DNA from: Hydractinia symbiolongicarpus
Lineage: Eukaryota; Cnidaria; Hydrozoa; Anthoathecata; Hydractiniidae
Length of the DNA: 64,000 nucleotides
Direction of reading: 5' to 3'
Assembly: GCF_029227915.1 (NCBI RefSeq)
Contig: NC_079877.1
Location: 33,691,851-33,755,850 of the forward strand
In this document: positions 46,561 to 59,900 of the stretch, piece after piece
Position numbering within the stretch: position 1 is the stretch's first letter
How the letters are laid out: the number at the start of each line of letters is the position of its first letter
Translations under genes and position numbers: made by a program
Notes under the pieces: generated by a model
Seen by the model: only the letters and a program-made list of their open reading frames with translations
What the model was told of the DNA's origin: nothing
Database searches by the model: none

Positions 46561-49500
46561 ATGTAATACCTTATTGAACATTGACGAATTACTTTGCCCG
46601 ACATTTTTTGTGCGATAAAACAAGTCAGTGTTGTTGATTGTCGGCTTTTGGTTGTTTTTTATTCCGTAATGTTTGATGAGAGAAAAAGTTCATCCGTTGC
46701 AAACCTGAAACTGTGCGACATGAGTGAGCCCGAGAAAATGATGGGGCGTGGACATGTACTTGGAATTTAAAAGCGATATTTATACCATACGACATTTTTT
46801 GACTGTATCTTCGTGACGAGTATAGATGATCTAGTTGCTAGCTACAATCTCGCTTGTTTTTTTTCTATTTTTTTTGTTTTTAATATCTCATCAATTTCAA
46901 CACCCACCTTATAGTGAACGACAATTAGCTTGTAAAAATATAAAACCTTTTTGAAAAAATGATATTAATTTTAAAATAAAAATTGCACAAGTCAAAATAA
47001 CTTTTACAGAATCGTTAAACCAGACCATAACTATGTTCTCCCTGAACAAGTTTACTTACATCGGCATCATTTTGGATCTTCAATATTATATCAGATTTCG
47101 CGATTTTGGCACAACTTTTAAGGAAAAAGAACTTAGGTATTTTTAAAAACAATAAAAAATTTGTTTATTATATAAAAAATAATGCTTTGAGAAGTTTGTT
47201 TGAAGTGTAAGGCTGCTCCTGTACTAAGTTGGTAATTAAAACTGCATTGTGGCGGTTTTAAGGTACGTCAAACTAATCGTATGGACTTACTTCATTTTTC
47301 GCCGATATTCCTATTATTCAAAATGCAGTATAATTGTTCTTCCGCTCAAACGCAAAAACCTTCCGGGGTGCTTTATTAAAATGCGCTCTATTGATTCTTT
47401 GTAGACTCGACAATTACAAATAGATCTGTCAAAACCTCGACATTGTTTGTCTTGTGATATTATGGTAAAAAAATTAGTGGCCTACGTTATGCTATATTGT
47501 TTGTTTAAAGTTTCTGCATCGTTATCTTTCAGATAGAAAGCACAGGGTTCGTATTGGCGTGTTTACAAGTAATTAGTTGAGCATATTTAATAGGTTTTGT
47601 CCAATATATTTAAAAATAAACTTCTATTCTCCAATCATAAATTCAAAATTGTTCTTTTAAGATTAAGGAGTAACGAAATGGCTGTAAATCCAGGTTAATT
47701 TTAAGTGATGTTTTTTTAAATGATGGAGAGTAAAATTATATTTTTAGATCAATGTTTTTATTTCTTTCCCTGACTGTTAAGACTGTTGGGTGTTATTTTT
47801 GATGAAGAAAATATTTTCCAACCGTATACACACGATGTTTGTAATAGGGCAAATAGCAAGGTTAAAGTGCTTTTACGAAATGAATATTTCGGTCCGCCAT
47901 AAGCACGAGCAATATCTCCAAATAATTGGCTAAGAGAAGAGACATAAACACAATATCTCATATTTTACATGTAGATATGACCGTGCACAACTTCCAGGTG
48001 GATGGTTAGAGTAAAACCAACAAATATTTCACGAAAAATATATGGATTTCGAAGATAATTTCAAATTTTATCAGAAAACTTTTGAAAACAGAGTTCTCAT
48101 ATATATACACAAATTTTTAAATTTCGTCTGTCTGTCTGTGACATAAAATCGTTATTTTATTGTCTACAATTTTTTACGGCTATTAAACGCCTTTATAAAA
48201 AGGTTCTGTATTTTATAAAACTAAATTTTCAAAAGAAACAGTCTACACTAACTTAATTTATTAGTCACGGTGAATAAACTTTAATTGTTTTTTTCTTTGG
48301 TCTTTTAATTGTTGTCTATTTCATCAAAAAACTTTAAATTATTCCCGCCTTTGATTTACATTTCCAACAAAACCAGACGAGAATATCAGAAGACTATGTG
48401 ATATTGTACTCTGTATTGTGCGACAACTACTACTTAGCTAAAACTGAATTATTTTTTTTTTCAGCGTTTTATGAAGAACTTTATCGTTGGTAAAGTAATA
48501 CCTTTTATCAGAAAAATCTCCGTCTCCTAACAACTGAAGTCGTTAAAAAGGCTCAATCTGGAATTGATGAAAGAATTATTTCATAAATAAGAAGATTCCA
48601 TGCGCCCTTCGCTTTCGTAGTTTTTTTATCTGATATCGGGCAAAATATTTGATATTCAAAGCCTATCTAATGCTGATAAATTGACAATGTATGATTTGGC
48701 GTCACTAGTTCTTTAAATATTATGGTCTTAAAAACTTTTTTAAACGAGGAAAAAATTCTTTGAGTCTCCCTGCAAAGGTTTATGTCATGAACAACCAAAA
48801 TTAAAAAAATCTTTAAGTTTTTTTTCAGGGGAATTTACAGATAACTTTCGACACACGAAAGTTTTTGGCTACTAATTTTTTTCTTAATAATTTTTTTCTG
48901 TCGAATATGCAACCCTACCATTAATTGCTCGAACCCTAAAACATTAAAAGTTTCAAGTACTACTCCCTTCCCCCACCCTCCTTCACGCTTCCCCTTAACT
49001 ATCGTCATGGTATTGATAAATCAATAGTGAGTAGACAGCCGATTTTCTGGTTTAATTGAATTTGAATATGTTTAGAAAAATCTAATTCATCGAAATTTAA
49101 GTATTTTGTCCTACAATTCTATTTTATCAGGAACACATTATTTTCCGTAAGATTTGTAGAAAAACATGGTCTATCAAAAGTTTATACAGCGAAATCGTTG
49201 ACACGAAAACAGCAAAAATTGCGAATTTGTTGCCACAAGAACAAGATCTTTGACGTTCAAAACTATAGGAGACACAATAAATTTGATAAACAATATATAA
49301 TAAGTTTGCATTTCTAATAAAACAGTTTAATACAAAAAATATTTTTGTCAAAAAATATAGTGCATTTTCAACCAGTATAAAAATATTAAAACAAACTTGA
49401 AACATAGTCATAGACAACCTGTTTGCATAAAAAGTTTAAATTATTTTGCAAGTTCGATAGTTTGAATGGTGTGATTTGGAGTGAATTATACTTTCAAGTT

Positions 49501-49726
49501 TTCAGAAAAATATATGAAGAAAAAGTATCATTTACATGCAAGTAATAATGTTCGGTAACAGCTTTGAATTGAAAACAAACCTATCTCATAAGCTTTACAG
49601 CGTATAAGCTTTTCGTCTTTTTTGAACATCTTGATGACCGGCAAAAATGTCTTATTTTGTTGATATACTCACTCATGTGTTTTTAAATAGCTTCTTACAA
49701 ATGTTTTTATAATTCCTGGATACAAT
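46561..49726. other. Intergenic, nothing recognised
   Basis: About 3.2 kb of AT-rich sequence between the dispersed repeat and the 3' end of the collagen gene. Two minus-strand frames (47758-47961 and 49127-49417) have no recognisable product. Confidence 0.45.
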
Positions 49727-50955
49727 TTAGTTGACAAACCATGATCTTATATTACGTGCTACGCGCCTCAACAATGTGTTTTCATTTGAATTCCCACCGT
49801 TATCTGTTCGTCTTGCTCGCACGCATACTTTGCACCTAGATACGCGTGATTCCAGCGTATGGTTTTTACTTTTATATAGAAGTTGTTCAGGTTGCGTTTT
49901 GAACTGTTCGTCTTTTTTAACAGTGGTCAACCAGAAGCTGAATTTGTCATTGTGAAAGAAACAAGAACCTCCGGCTCCATTACACTCTACGAACGGTTTG
50001 GGAATAAATTCTTTTAGACAGGAGCCGGACGACGACAACGACTGACCAGACCCTGTATTGCCAGCACCAGCAATCTGGAGAAAAAAATCAAATCAATAAT
50101 ATAGAGCAATCCGGTAGAGGGAATATATCTAACAGCAAAAATAGTGCATCGTTTATACCCACCATAAGAAAACTGTATCCATCCCATAATGCATCCCAGC
50201 CGAAAGGGCAATTTGGCTTTGTTGTATCTTGACTGTGGACAGCTATCACTGTCGATGGAGCTTCACAAACGCTGCAACGACTTATATACGGCTCAATAGC
50301 TTTTCCAGAAATTAACTTCATTCCTGCAGGTTTTGTTACAGTTGCCAGCCAGTATATGAAGTCGTTTCTCGATGCATATTGGCATTTTACCAAATCACAG
50401 AAAATAAACGGCAATGTGCTAAAAACAAAAATAAAGTTAATCAGATGCAGCATGATTGAGGTTTTTCTAACGTATTTCACTGAAAACATGAAAAGCAATA
50501 CACAAGTGTTTGTGCGTGGTTTTATCTAACAAAAAAATTGTTACAGCAGTTAAAAAGAAAAAAAGAAATAAAAATATTTTTTGTTGGCTGTGTACTTTAG
50601 TTTCTGACTTACCTCATTGATTTTACACACGATCCAGTATTTCCAAGATCTTGGCCATTCGAGTGCAAATTACCAACAGTAGAAACAAGAGAGTACCCGT
50701 CCCATAATTTGTTGTAGCCTCGTGGACACGTTGGTATGACATCTTTTTGAGAGTGAGTCACGATAACGTTGCCCTCCGCAACTCCGAAAGGACCTGGTGT
50801 GCCTGGATTTCCAGGATCTCCTTGAGGTCCTTTGTTTCCCTGTAAACCCTCTGGACCTTGAGTACCTGCTTTCCCTTGATCACCAACTAATCCAGGGAAA
50901 CCTTGCTTTCCTCTGTCACCTTGAACACCTCTTCGTCCAGGTTCACCAATTGTAC
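49727..50955 (-). CDS. Type IV collagen NC1 (two C4 repeats) exons
   Basis: Exons 50613-50955, 50163-50418 and 49727-50074. The first half has [45 protein letters not shown] and [12 protein letters not shown]. The second half has [46 protein letters not shown] and SRCKVC. All 12 conserved cysteines of the two C4 repeats are visible. The hexamer-forming domain of type IV collagen has this sequence order. Known: NC1 assembles trimers and joins two trimers head to head. The tail [13 protein letters not shown] after the last Cys is an extension of the usual end. The first exon carries the last Gly-X-Y run. Confidence 0.93.
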
Positions 50956-53900
50956 CTAAATGAGTAAGGATTCCATTTAGGCGATATAGTTAACATGAAG
51001 TAAAAAGATGGAAAATCTTTATGCAGTTGCTTCGAGCTTTAGAGCAATGGAAATAACACAATAGATTGATATTCATCAAGAGTACATGTCATGCAAAAGA
51101 ATTTTATCTGATTTAATTTCATCGTTATTTTTTTAGATTCTATTTTTTGTTTTTCGTTAAAATATAAAATCAAACGTGCCTTTAGTTCCTGGTCTGCCTC
51201 TTAATCCTGGTATGCCAGTTTTACCCAAATCTCCAACTTCACCGACATCACCTTTCTCGGAACCTCTTATTTGTATTCCTTCTGGACCAGCTGGACCAGG
51301 TGGACCTTGTGGTCCTGGATCTCCATCTCTTCCAAATCTTCCACGAGGACCTAAAAAATTCGTGATGGTTATACAAAGTGAAAAATTATGAAGCAGAAAT
51401 TGAAATAACAGGATTGCTAAAAAATAATTTTCAGCTAATAAAACAATATTCCTTCTCATCTTTTACTTCTGGGTCAGACGTATTGGAAGTTAGTAACAGC
51501 TAAATGTATAATTTCACCCTTAATGTTGCTAAAATATTGCTAAGCGTAATATTCGAAGTACTAATACTACGTAGGGGTGTGTCATCTTGGTTACCATTAA
51601 AAGCTATATCTCAAAATCTCCTGACTTTTGATCACTCAAGATTGGTTTTTCTGAAAGTAGACTGAATTTCCTATAAGACCAAGTGGTTTCAGGGCCGCCC
51701 TGCACAGCCAAACTTGTGGGTTCTCTTTTTCCTAAATTGACAGCTTTCCTGTCGTGAAAGGGTTGCTTTTTTTTACATTTGTTTCACTTGCTATTTTGCG
51801 ATTTAATTACTTAGATAGTAGCAAAAAAGACTTTTTACTTTTTTAAAAGTGTGTAGGTTGCTTGTTAGATTATTCAAGCTTGACCCTCTGTTGTTTAAAT
51901 CTTTACATTTTTAGCTGCTTAACAGCTGCTTTAACTTTGGCTCGAAAATTATAGGTATTTCCTGTCTACTCTTTTACTTACATTGCGAATCCCTATAAAA
52001 GAGAACGCCGTGTAAATATTTACTTTCAGGTTAGAGCATTAAGAGATTGGGTCTACTGTTATTATTATTCGTATAAATGAATTTACACTTTATTCTTACG
52101 CTTAAATCTACAATATGCATACCTGCCATACCAACTCCTCCATCGGGCCCAGGTATTCCAGGCTTTCCTTTCTTTCCTTGATCACCTTGTAATCCAAGCG
52201 GACCCTTTTCACCTCGTTCACCTCTTGGTCCAATTACAACCCCGGGTTCCCCTACTTCTCCTTGATCTCCGTAATCCCCGTCAATACCTTTTTCTCCCGG
52301 ATACCCTTTGGGAGCTCTTGATGGATCACCTCCAGTTTGCTGTGGACCTGAAATTAACGACATGCAATATTTTATATTAAAATTAGCTTGGGTAAAATAA
52401 AGAAATATGGCTACATATCATTTTTAATTGCAGAAATTCTACCTGGATCTCCTGCCTCGCCTTGCTCTCCTTTTTTACCAGGCATTCCAATATAACCGCT
52501 GCTACCCAAAGGACCTACTGGACCAGGGCCACCATCTCGTCCACGCTGTCCTTTTTCACCTTTATCTCCTTTCTTCCCTGTTCCATCTTTACCAGTATCG
52601 CCGACCTCTCCCTTCTCTCCCTTAGCGCCATCAGACCCGTCTTCACCAATATCACCTGTTATTCCCTTTCTACCTTTTACTCCTAAAAAACATGAAAATA
52701 TCTCAGTTAATTTCACGCTCTTAAAACAAATGCACATGCAACTTCAACTTTTACGGCTAAGCCTACCTTTGTTTCCTCTTGGCCCCTGTGGTCCTGGTGG
52801 ACCATGACTTCCAAAATCACCGGGTTCTCCGCGTGGTCCTGGTTCTCCTTTGACACCAAGTTCTCCTGGAGCCACCAAGAGTGTTCCTGGTTCCCCCACT
52901 GGTCCTGGTTTTCCAGTGCTTCCTTGAGGACCTGAATAGAAGGAAAGATATTTAAAAGATGTTATACTGTGCTTCAGATAATAAGTTCTCTTGCGCCAAG
53001 AGGTCTAACCTTTGTCTCCTATGTAATCTTTTTTCTCGCTGCCTGGAGGTAAACTTGCTGGATCACCAACATTTCCTTTTAGTCCAACTTCTCCTTTTGG
53101 TCCCCGTTTCCCAGGTCTGCCATCCCCTTCCGTGTTACCCATTTGTCCTTTCGCACCAGGAGGACCTATAATATTACCAATACAAACGTGCATATTTTTT
53201 CCAAAACAATACCTTTTTGGTATTGATACGAAAAAAAAATTAAAATAACTTACCAGTAGGGCCTTCAACACCCATAAAACCAATATCACCTCTTTCACCT
53301 TTAGGTCCGGCTGGTCCATCGTATCCTACTGGCCCTCGAACTCCCTGATTTCCAATTTTACCAGCAGGGCCTAAAAAATTGAAAAGATGAATAAGCATAA
53401 TTTGAAAACAATACCAATGACAACATACTGTCTGGAATTTAATAACCAGTATTGGAGTAGATATTTTAACACTTGCACTTGTTTTGCTAACTGAATTCCA
53501 GAGAAATTGTATTCAGAGATGAATAATCATAAATCATTACCTCTGTATCCCTTTGCTCCCAATTCTCCTTGACGACCAACTCCTCCTATTTCACCGATAT
53601 CGCCACGAGGGCCGTAACCGATTTCTCCTGGTAACCCCTTTGTACCTTTTGGTCCATCAGAACCAACTTTACCAACAGAACCTGGATCACCATCTACACC
53701 TGGTCTACCTTCTGCACCTCGTGGACCTCCTGCATAGAAAAACAGTTAATATAATGGTATTATAATGTTAAAATAATTTATAATGTCTATTTTCTTCTCA
53801 TAATAACATATGAAATTATTATATTAGCCGCACCTTCGCATTTTAAAGCTCTGGATATATCTCCACTTAAATCTGCTACTAAGGATGACAGATCAGAAGC

Positions 53901-56900
53901 TAAAAAGATATGTTCTGGCTTTGAAATAAACGATTCCAGTTCAACTCGATTGATTTCTTGACCAATTCCAACGGAAAAGATGTCAATTCCTTCTGTTGCA
54001 AGCTCTTTCGCGACAAGATGTGGTGCCCTCGTATTTTTAACATATGTCTGTTGACCGTCGGTTAACAAAATCAACACCTTAAATAAAACAAAAAAGTGTT
54101 GGTGTAAATAATACTGATGTGTTTATCACTTACGAGAAGAAAATATATGGTATTCTCCCGTTACTTTTTTTCATTATTTTTTCTTATTGCATACCAGAAA
54201 CGAAAATTTTTTGTTTATACAGAAAAAGGTTATTATACGCGGAAAAGACTTGTACCTTTTTAGAGTTTCCACGACCACCACCTGTTACGGAGAACATTTC
54301 CTTTGCTTTTTCCAAGCCAAGGTCAATTCTAGTTTGCTTCCGATCATATGCAAGGTCATCAATTGCGCGTTTTAAGTCCTCTGTATTATCGTGGGCGTCA
54401 AATCTGATACGCAATGTAGCTTCATCGCTGTACACCACGACACCAACATGTATACCTTTTGCGGAAATTCCACCAACTTTATCGATGACAGATTTGATAA
54501 ACTCTTTCTCCTCTTTGTAGCCATTGGCAGTAAGTGAGGCTGATGCATCCAACATAAAACCAAGATCTGTGGCTACAGCCAGACCATTACCATCATCTGT
54601 GCAACCTGAAACAATGGGGGAGGATGTACATATAAATGTGCTTCTATCATAGACATTAGCTTTAAGAAATGTAATAGAATAAAGTTAGCCCAAAATACAA
54701 ATTCAAAGCTAAAATTTATCATGTCAACAAACCAATCGAAACTGTAGAATTGTCTTATTGCGGCATGCTCCTAGATGGAATTTTTAAAGGCATACATGCA
54801 AACAAATGTTTGTGATGATGAATGTGGAGAGATTGTAAATAACGTAAGCGATTGAACTTTTTATCCACTTATAAAGTTTCTCCTTTTATACGTACCGGGT
54901 AATCCACGAGGTCCCGGATCACCATCGTCACCAGGCACACCTTTTCCTCCGGAACCAGACATTTCTCCACGCTGTCCTTTTACTCCTTTAGACCCTTGTT
55001 TTCCTGAATCACCACGGGGTCCCTGAGGACCAACTGGACCTGTCTGTCCTGGAAAGCCATCCTCTCCTGCTCTTCCAGGACGGCCTGGCAAACCTTGGTC
55101 ACCTTAAAAATAAAGAAAACAGATTCAGTAAAAGATAATCAATTCAAACAATGAAAAGAGAATATATAAGTTTAAGGGATAAAATAAAACATTATGGAAT
55201 GCACTTTTTATAAGAAACTAAAACAATGAAGGGGTAATTTATCAAATATTAATTATGAAGTTTGTGAGAGTCTTTTTTTGCGTATTTTGACATACAAGTA
55301 ACGATCAGTTACAATGTGCTGTAAATTCGACTTTATATCTAAGAACACAATCTCAAGCGCTTTGGAAGTATCTTTTTTTGTCTAAATAAGCTACAGTAAT
55401 CAAAGCTTTATAAAAAGTTTGGAGTTCTCAGTACTCATATAGGTAAGAAGATGAAAGAAAGCAGCATACATTTTTCTCAGCTCATTTTGCTTTTGTTTGA
55501 ATGCGCAAAATATATTATTACCTTTGCATCCTCCACGGCCAATCAAACCAATTTGAAGATCAATCTTGCGTATCAGTTCGTCAAAATTGTCTGCCACCAC
55601 AACATTATCACCAGCTACAACGGATAACTCTGTTCGAGCTATTTCTCGTCCAATGCCGATAGCGTACCGCAGAACTGACGCTTCAACTAGTGGTTTTACA
55701 GCTTCTTGTAGAGAAACTTGATCCTTTGCGTATGACTGTATACCGTCGGTCATTAACACCAAAGCCTAAATAAAACAAAATCATTCGAGTTAAATCAAAA
55801 CTGGCTACCGTCCCCTTTTAAAACTATAGCGAAGTTTAAATCTAACTTTGTTAATCAAGTATCTAACTTTTTGTTTTTTTATGCTCCAATAATTTGTCTC
55901 TTTTTACCTTTCTTACGCCAGCTCGAGCTCCATTTGTTTCAGTAAGTGCTTCTTTATGGGCCAATATTAACGCTTTGTCAATACGAGTAGCGTCGCCAGA
56001 AGCGTATGACAAGGTGCGGATTGCATCAGTAAGTGCAGTCAGTTGGTTATGATCTGAAAGCTTAATGTTAAGCCTGGCATCCGTGTCGTATGTGACCACA
56101 CTCACCCGAGTTAATTGATTGTTTACGTCAAACTTTTGAACAATGTTATCAATGAAGACTTTCATTTTGGAGAAATTTTCTGATCCTACGCTACTAGATG
56201 TATCAATTAAGAACACGATGTCAGTAGTCAAAGCGTCATCACAAACTAAATAAATAGAAACAAGAAATAGATAGAAAAATATTCAAAACTTATGCTAGGT
56301 TTCATTTTACACGGTTTTGTATGATTATATCCTTTTTATTGGCTAAGCAGTGCGCCATTTTAAAATGGTAGAAGAACTTGCTAATCTCCGTGTTTAGTTA
56401 AGCACATACTTATTCTTGAAGCGTCAGGCCCTGGCTGTCCACGGTTTCCTGGTTGTCCTTTCTGACCTTGAGGTCCAGGTAGTGAATCTCCCTTTTCTCC
56501 TTTGATTCCCTTTTCTCCTTTCTCTCCTAGGACATCTGCACCATTCTTCCCATCAGCACCTTAACAGCAAAGTTACAATTATTTACGAATTTCAAAAGAT
56601 GTGTGCCATTTACGACACTAAAACAATTTTTACTCAAGTTAATTTTGTAAATGAAGATAGAGATACAACCACTATTGTAGCATTACCTATAGGTCCTGGT
56701 ACTCCCATGAGTCCATCGTCACCAGGTATGCCACGGGAACCTATTCCTTCTTCTCCTTTAAATCCCTTCACTCCCTTAGGTCCATCCTCTCCTTGTGGAC
56801 TAAATCCTCGACTTCCTTTAGCACCGTTGTCTCCAGGATCACCCTTTGCACCATCATAACCATCTTTTCCAGGCTCGCCGACAGTAATGCAACCAGCTTC

Positions 56901-59900
56901 AAACGAATTTTGCAGGTTATCAATGGCATTAACCAGCTCATTATAACTTTCGATCTCCAAATAGTAACTTGGGTCTGAGACAAGTTCTTTTAAAAATTCT
57001 TTGTTTTTCTCCACACCTACACCTATAGCAAACACGTTAACGCCGGAATCCCTTAACGTTTTCGCATAACTAACAGATGTATTAATCAGTTTGCCAGCAA
57101 GGGTTTCAGCTACAATGTGTCCATCACCAAGTATAACCAAGGCCTTAGCTGTGTCTTTTCTAGCACCATGTTCTTGTGTGAACAAATTGTTACTGGCCAT
57201 TTCCAACGCCAAATCTAATCGGGAGAAATCAGCTTGATCGTGTTTTATACCATCTACAGCATTGGATAGGTCTTTCTCGGTTTCAAACTCATTAAAGTTA
57301 AGCTCAATTTCAGCTTTCTGACTATATTTAATAATTCCAGCCTGTGTTTTTTCTGGTCCAACAGGAAATTGCCCCAAAATATTTTTAATGAACTGCTTCT
57401 GTTTATCAAAATCACTTGGCGTTACACTTCTTGATGAATCAAGTACAAACCCGATATCTGTTGGATCTCCGAATCGGAAACAACCACTTGGTGGTGGAGC
57501 TAAAAAAACGGTTTTGTCTGATTTATTTTTTGGTTAATATCGCTTCGATATTGTAGATAGAAATATCATGTAATCAATGTATATGTTCAGCATTTTTTTT
57601 AAAAAAGTGTAACTTAAAAATAGCCTTTACCGTCTTCTCCACGTTTTCCATCCGGACCACGAGGCCCTTTGTTTCCTTTGTCACCTTTTTCAGTTACACC
57701 TGGAGATCCAGGATCACCATTTTCACCAGGAGCACCTGTTTGTCCGTTTAAACCAGGGAAACCATTTAATCCTGGATCACCATCTGGACCAGCCCGTCCT
57801 AAGAGAATACGTGTTGTTAGGGCAAACTTTGTTTTACCTTTTGATGAAACATAAACCTTGCTGTACGACTAAACATTTCAATGTATCTGTACTGGTAATT
57901 GCAAGAGGTCCGAATAATTATATAATTATAATTGTTGAAATTCAGATTACATACGCTGCAGTAGATCATAAAAACCAATAAAAAACTAACCTGGTTCTCC
58001 TATGTCACCCTGTACTCCACCGAAGCCTTTGGGTCCTCTTGGTCCACGCTCTCCTCTTGGACCACGTGGTCCCTCGGATCCTTCAGGTCCTACAGAACCT
58101 GCGTCACCACTTTCACCTTTATCACCTTTATCACCTCGATCACCCGCCATCTTGTTTTTCATCTCTTTCATCTCCTCTGAAAATGTTAATTGTTTATTAG
58201 CTTTATTTTTGTGAAATGTTTATAGCTTCAGATAAATTAAACGAACATCTTATTATGTCTTTGTCTTCTCAACAATTAACACAATAAAATAATAAAAAAT
58301 TAAAGCTGCAAACCTTCTGTAGGAGGACTGCCATTTTCACCCACAGGACCAGGATCACCAACTTCACCAGGAGGACCTTGATCCCCTTGACGTCCTAAAT
58401 CTCCTATCTCACCTCTAGGCCCTCTTATACTTTCCCCTGGTTCTCCAACTGCGCCAATTCTCCCTGGGATACCGTTTTTGCCTGGAGTGCCAGTACCTCC
58501 AACTTCACCCTTAAAACAATAATGAACTTTGAGAAAAACAGAAGTTTCAGTACAACAGTACAATTAACAATGTAGATAATCACAACATGCTTGAATACAC
58601 TTTGATAAAAAAAATCTTCTAATAATAATAAAAATAATAATAGTTGTTCGATGATAATGATTGTGGAATCTCATATACCTTAGCACCTTCCTTTCCACGC
58701 TTTCCGGCTGCTCCGTCACTTCCTTTCATTCCCTTTTCACCGCTGCTTCCCTTTCTACCACGTTCACCATTTTTGCCAGGGTCACCAGGACTACCCTTTG
58801 CTCCTTTTTGCGCCTCTCCAATATTAGGTGCGTCATCACCAATTTCGCCTATCGAACCTCTTGGACCATCATTTCCTTTAGGTCCCTAAAATGTATAGCT
58901 TAAATCTATCAAATATTGCTCGCAAAAAGTATGTGAGCCAAAAACATTGAATGCGGGTAGTTGATGGGTGAATTCCCGTAGATTTCCCACGGGCTGGCAA
59001 CTAGTGGAAAAAGTAGCGATGGTACTGACATTGCAAACTGCGCCCTTCACCTTTTTATGTCTGTTAACATTTAGTTCAAACGAGTAAGGTTTAATGGGAG
59101 TGATAGAATAAAGAAACGATATTTTTTGTTTAAATATAGGCTTTATGTTACCACGACTTAAATTTAAAATTCAGCAGTTCGTAAAAACTATGTTATTTTC
59201 CACTTACAGTTGGCCCAACTTCACCAGTTCCACCTCTTGGCCCTCTTTTCCCTTGTGGACCTGGTTCACCCACGTCACCTCGAACACCTTGTTCTCCTCG
59301 TTTACCAGGCATACCCGGCTTACCAATCTCTCCTGATCGACCTTGATCTCCTTCTGGACAAGCAGGACATGGACCACCTAAGTAACCTTTGGGACCATCC
59401 AATCCGTCTTTTCCTACATCCCCAGGAGGACCAGTGTTTCCTGGAGGACCCTTTACACCCTTGGCACCTTTCGGACAAGCACTTTCGATACACTTGACAA
59501 TCACATCCTCTCCTACGCATATAAAAACGCTTAATTAAGACATATTAATACATACACAAAAAGAAAAATGAGGAAAGAATTAGGACTTTTTCCCTACCTG
59601 GTGGACCTGGTCCTCCTGTATTGCCGACTGGACCAACTGGTCCTTTGGGACCTGGTGGACCATCCATACCGGGTTTACCAGGAATAATTTTTCCGTTTTT
59701 ACCAGAAAGACCTCTTGATCCATCTTCACCTTTTCTACCCTTCTGACCAGCAAGGCCTTCCATACCAGGAACTCCTAAAAAAAAAACGATAATGATGTTG
59801 AAGTGAATCAACATAACGTGAGCGCCACTTCAGAAAAGCATTTTCATTTAAAAGATAAATACATGCTAAATAATTTTCTTTCCGAGTAAATCACAGTCTA

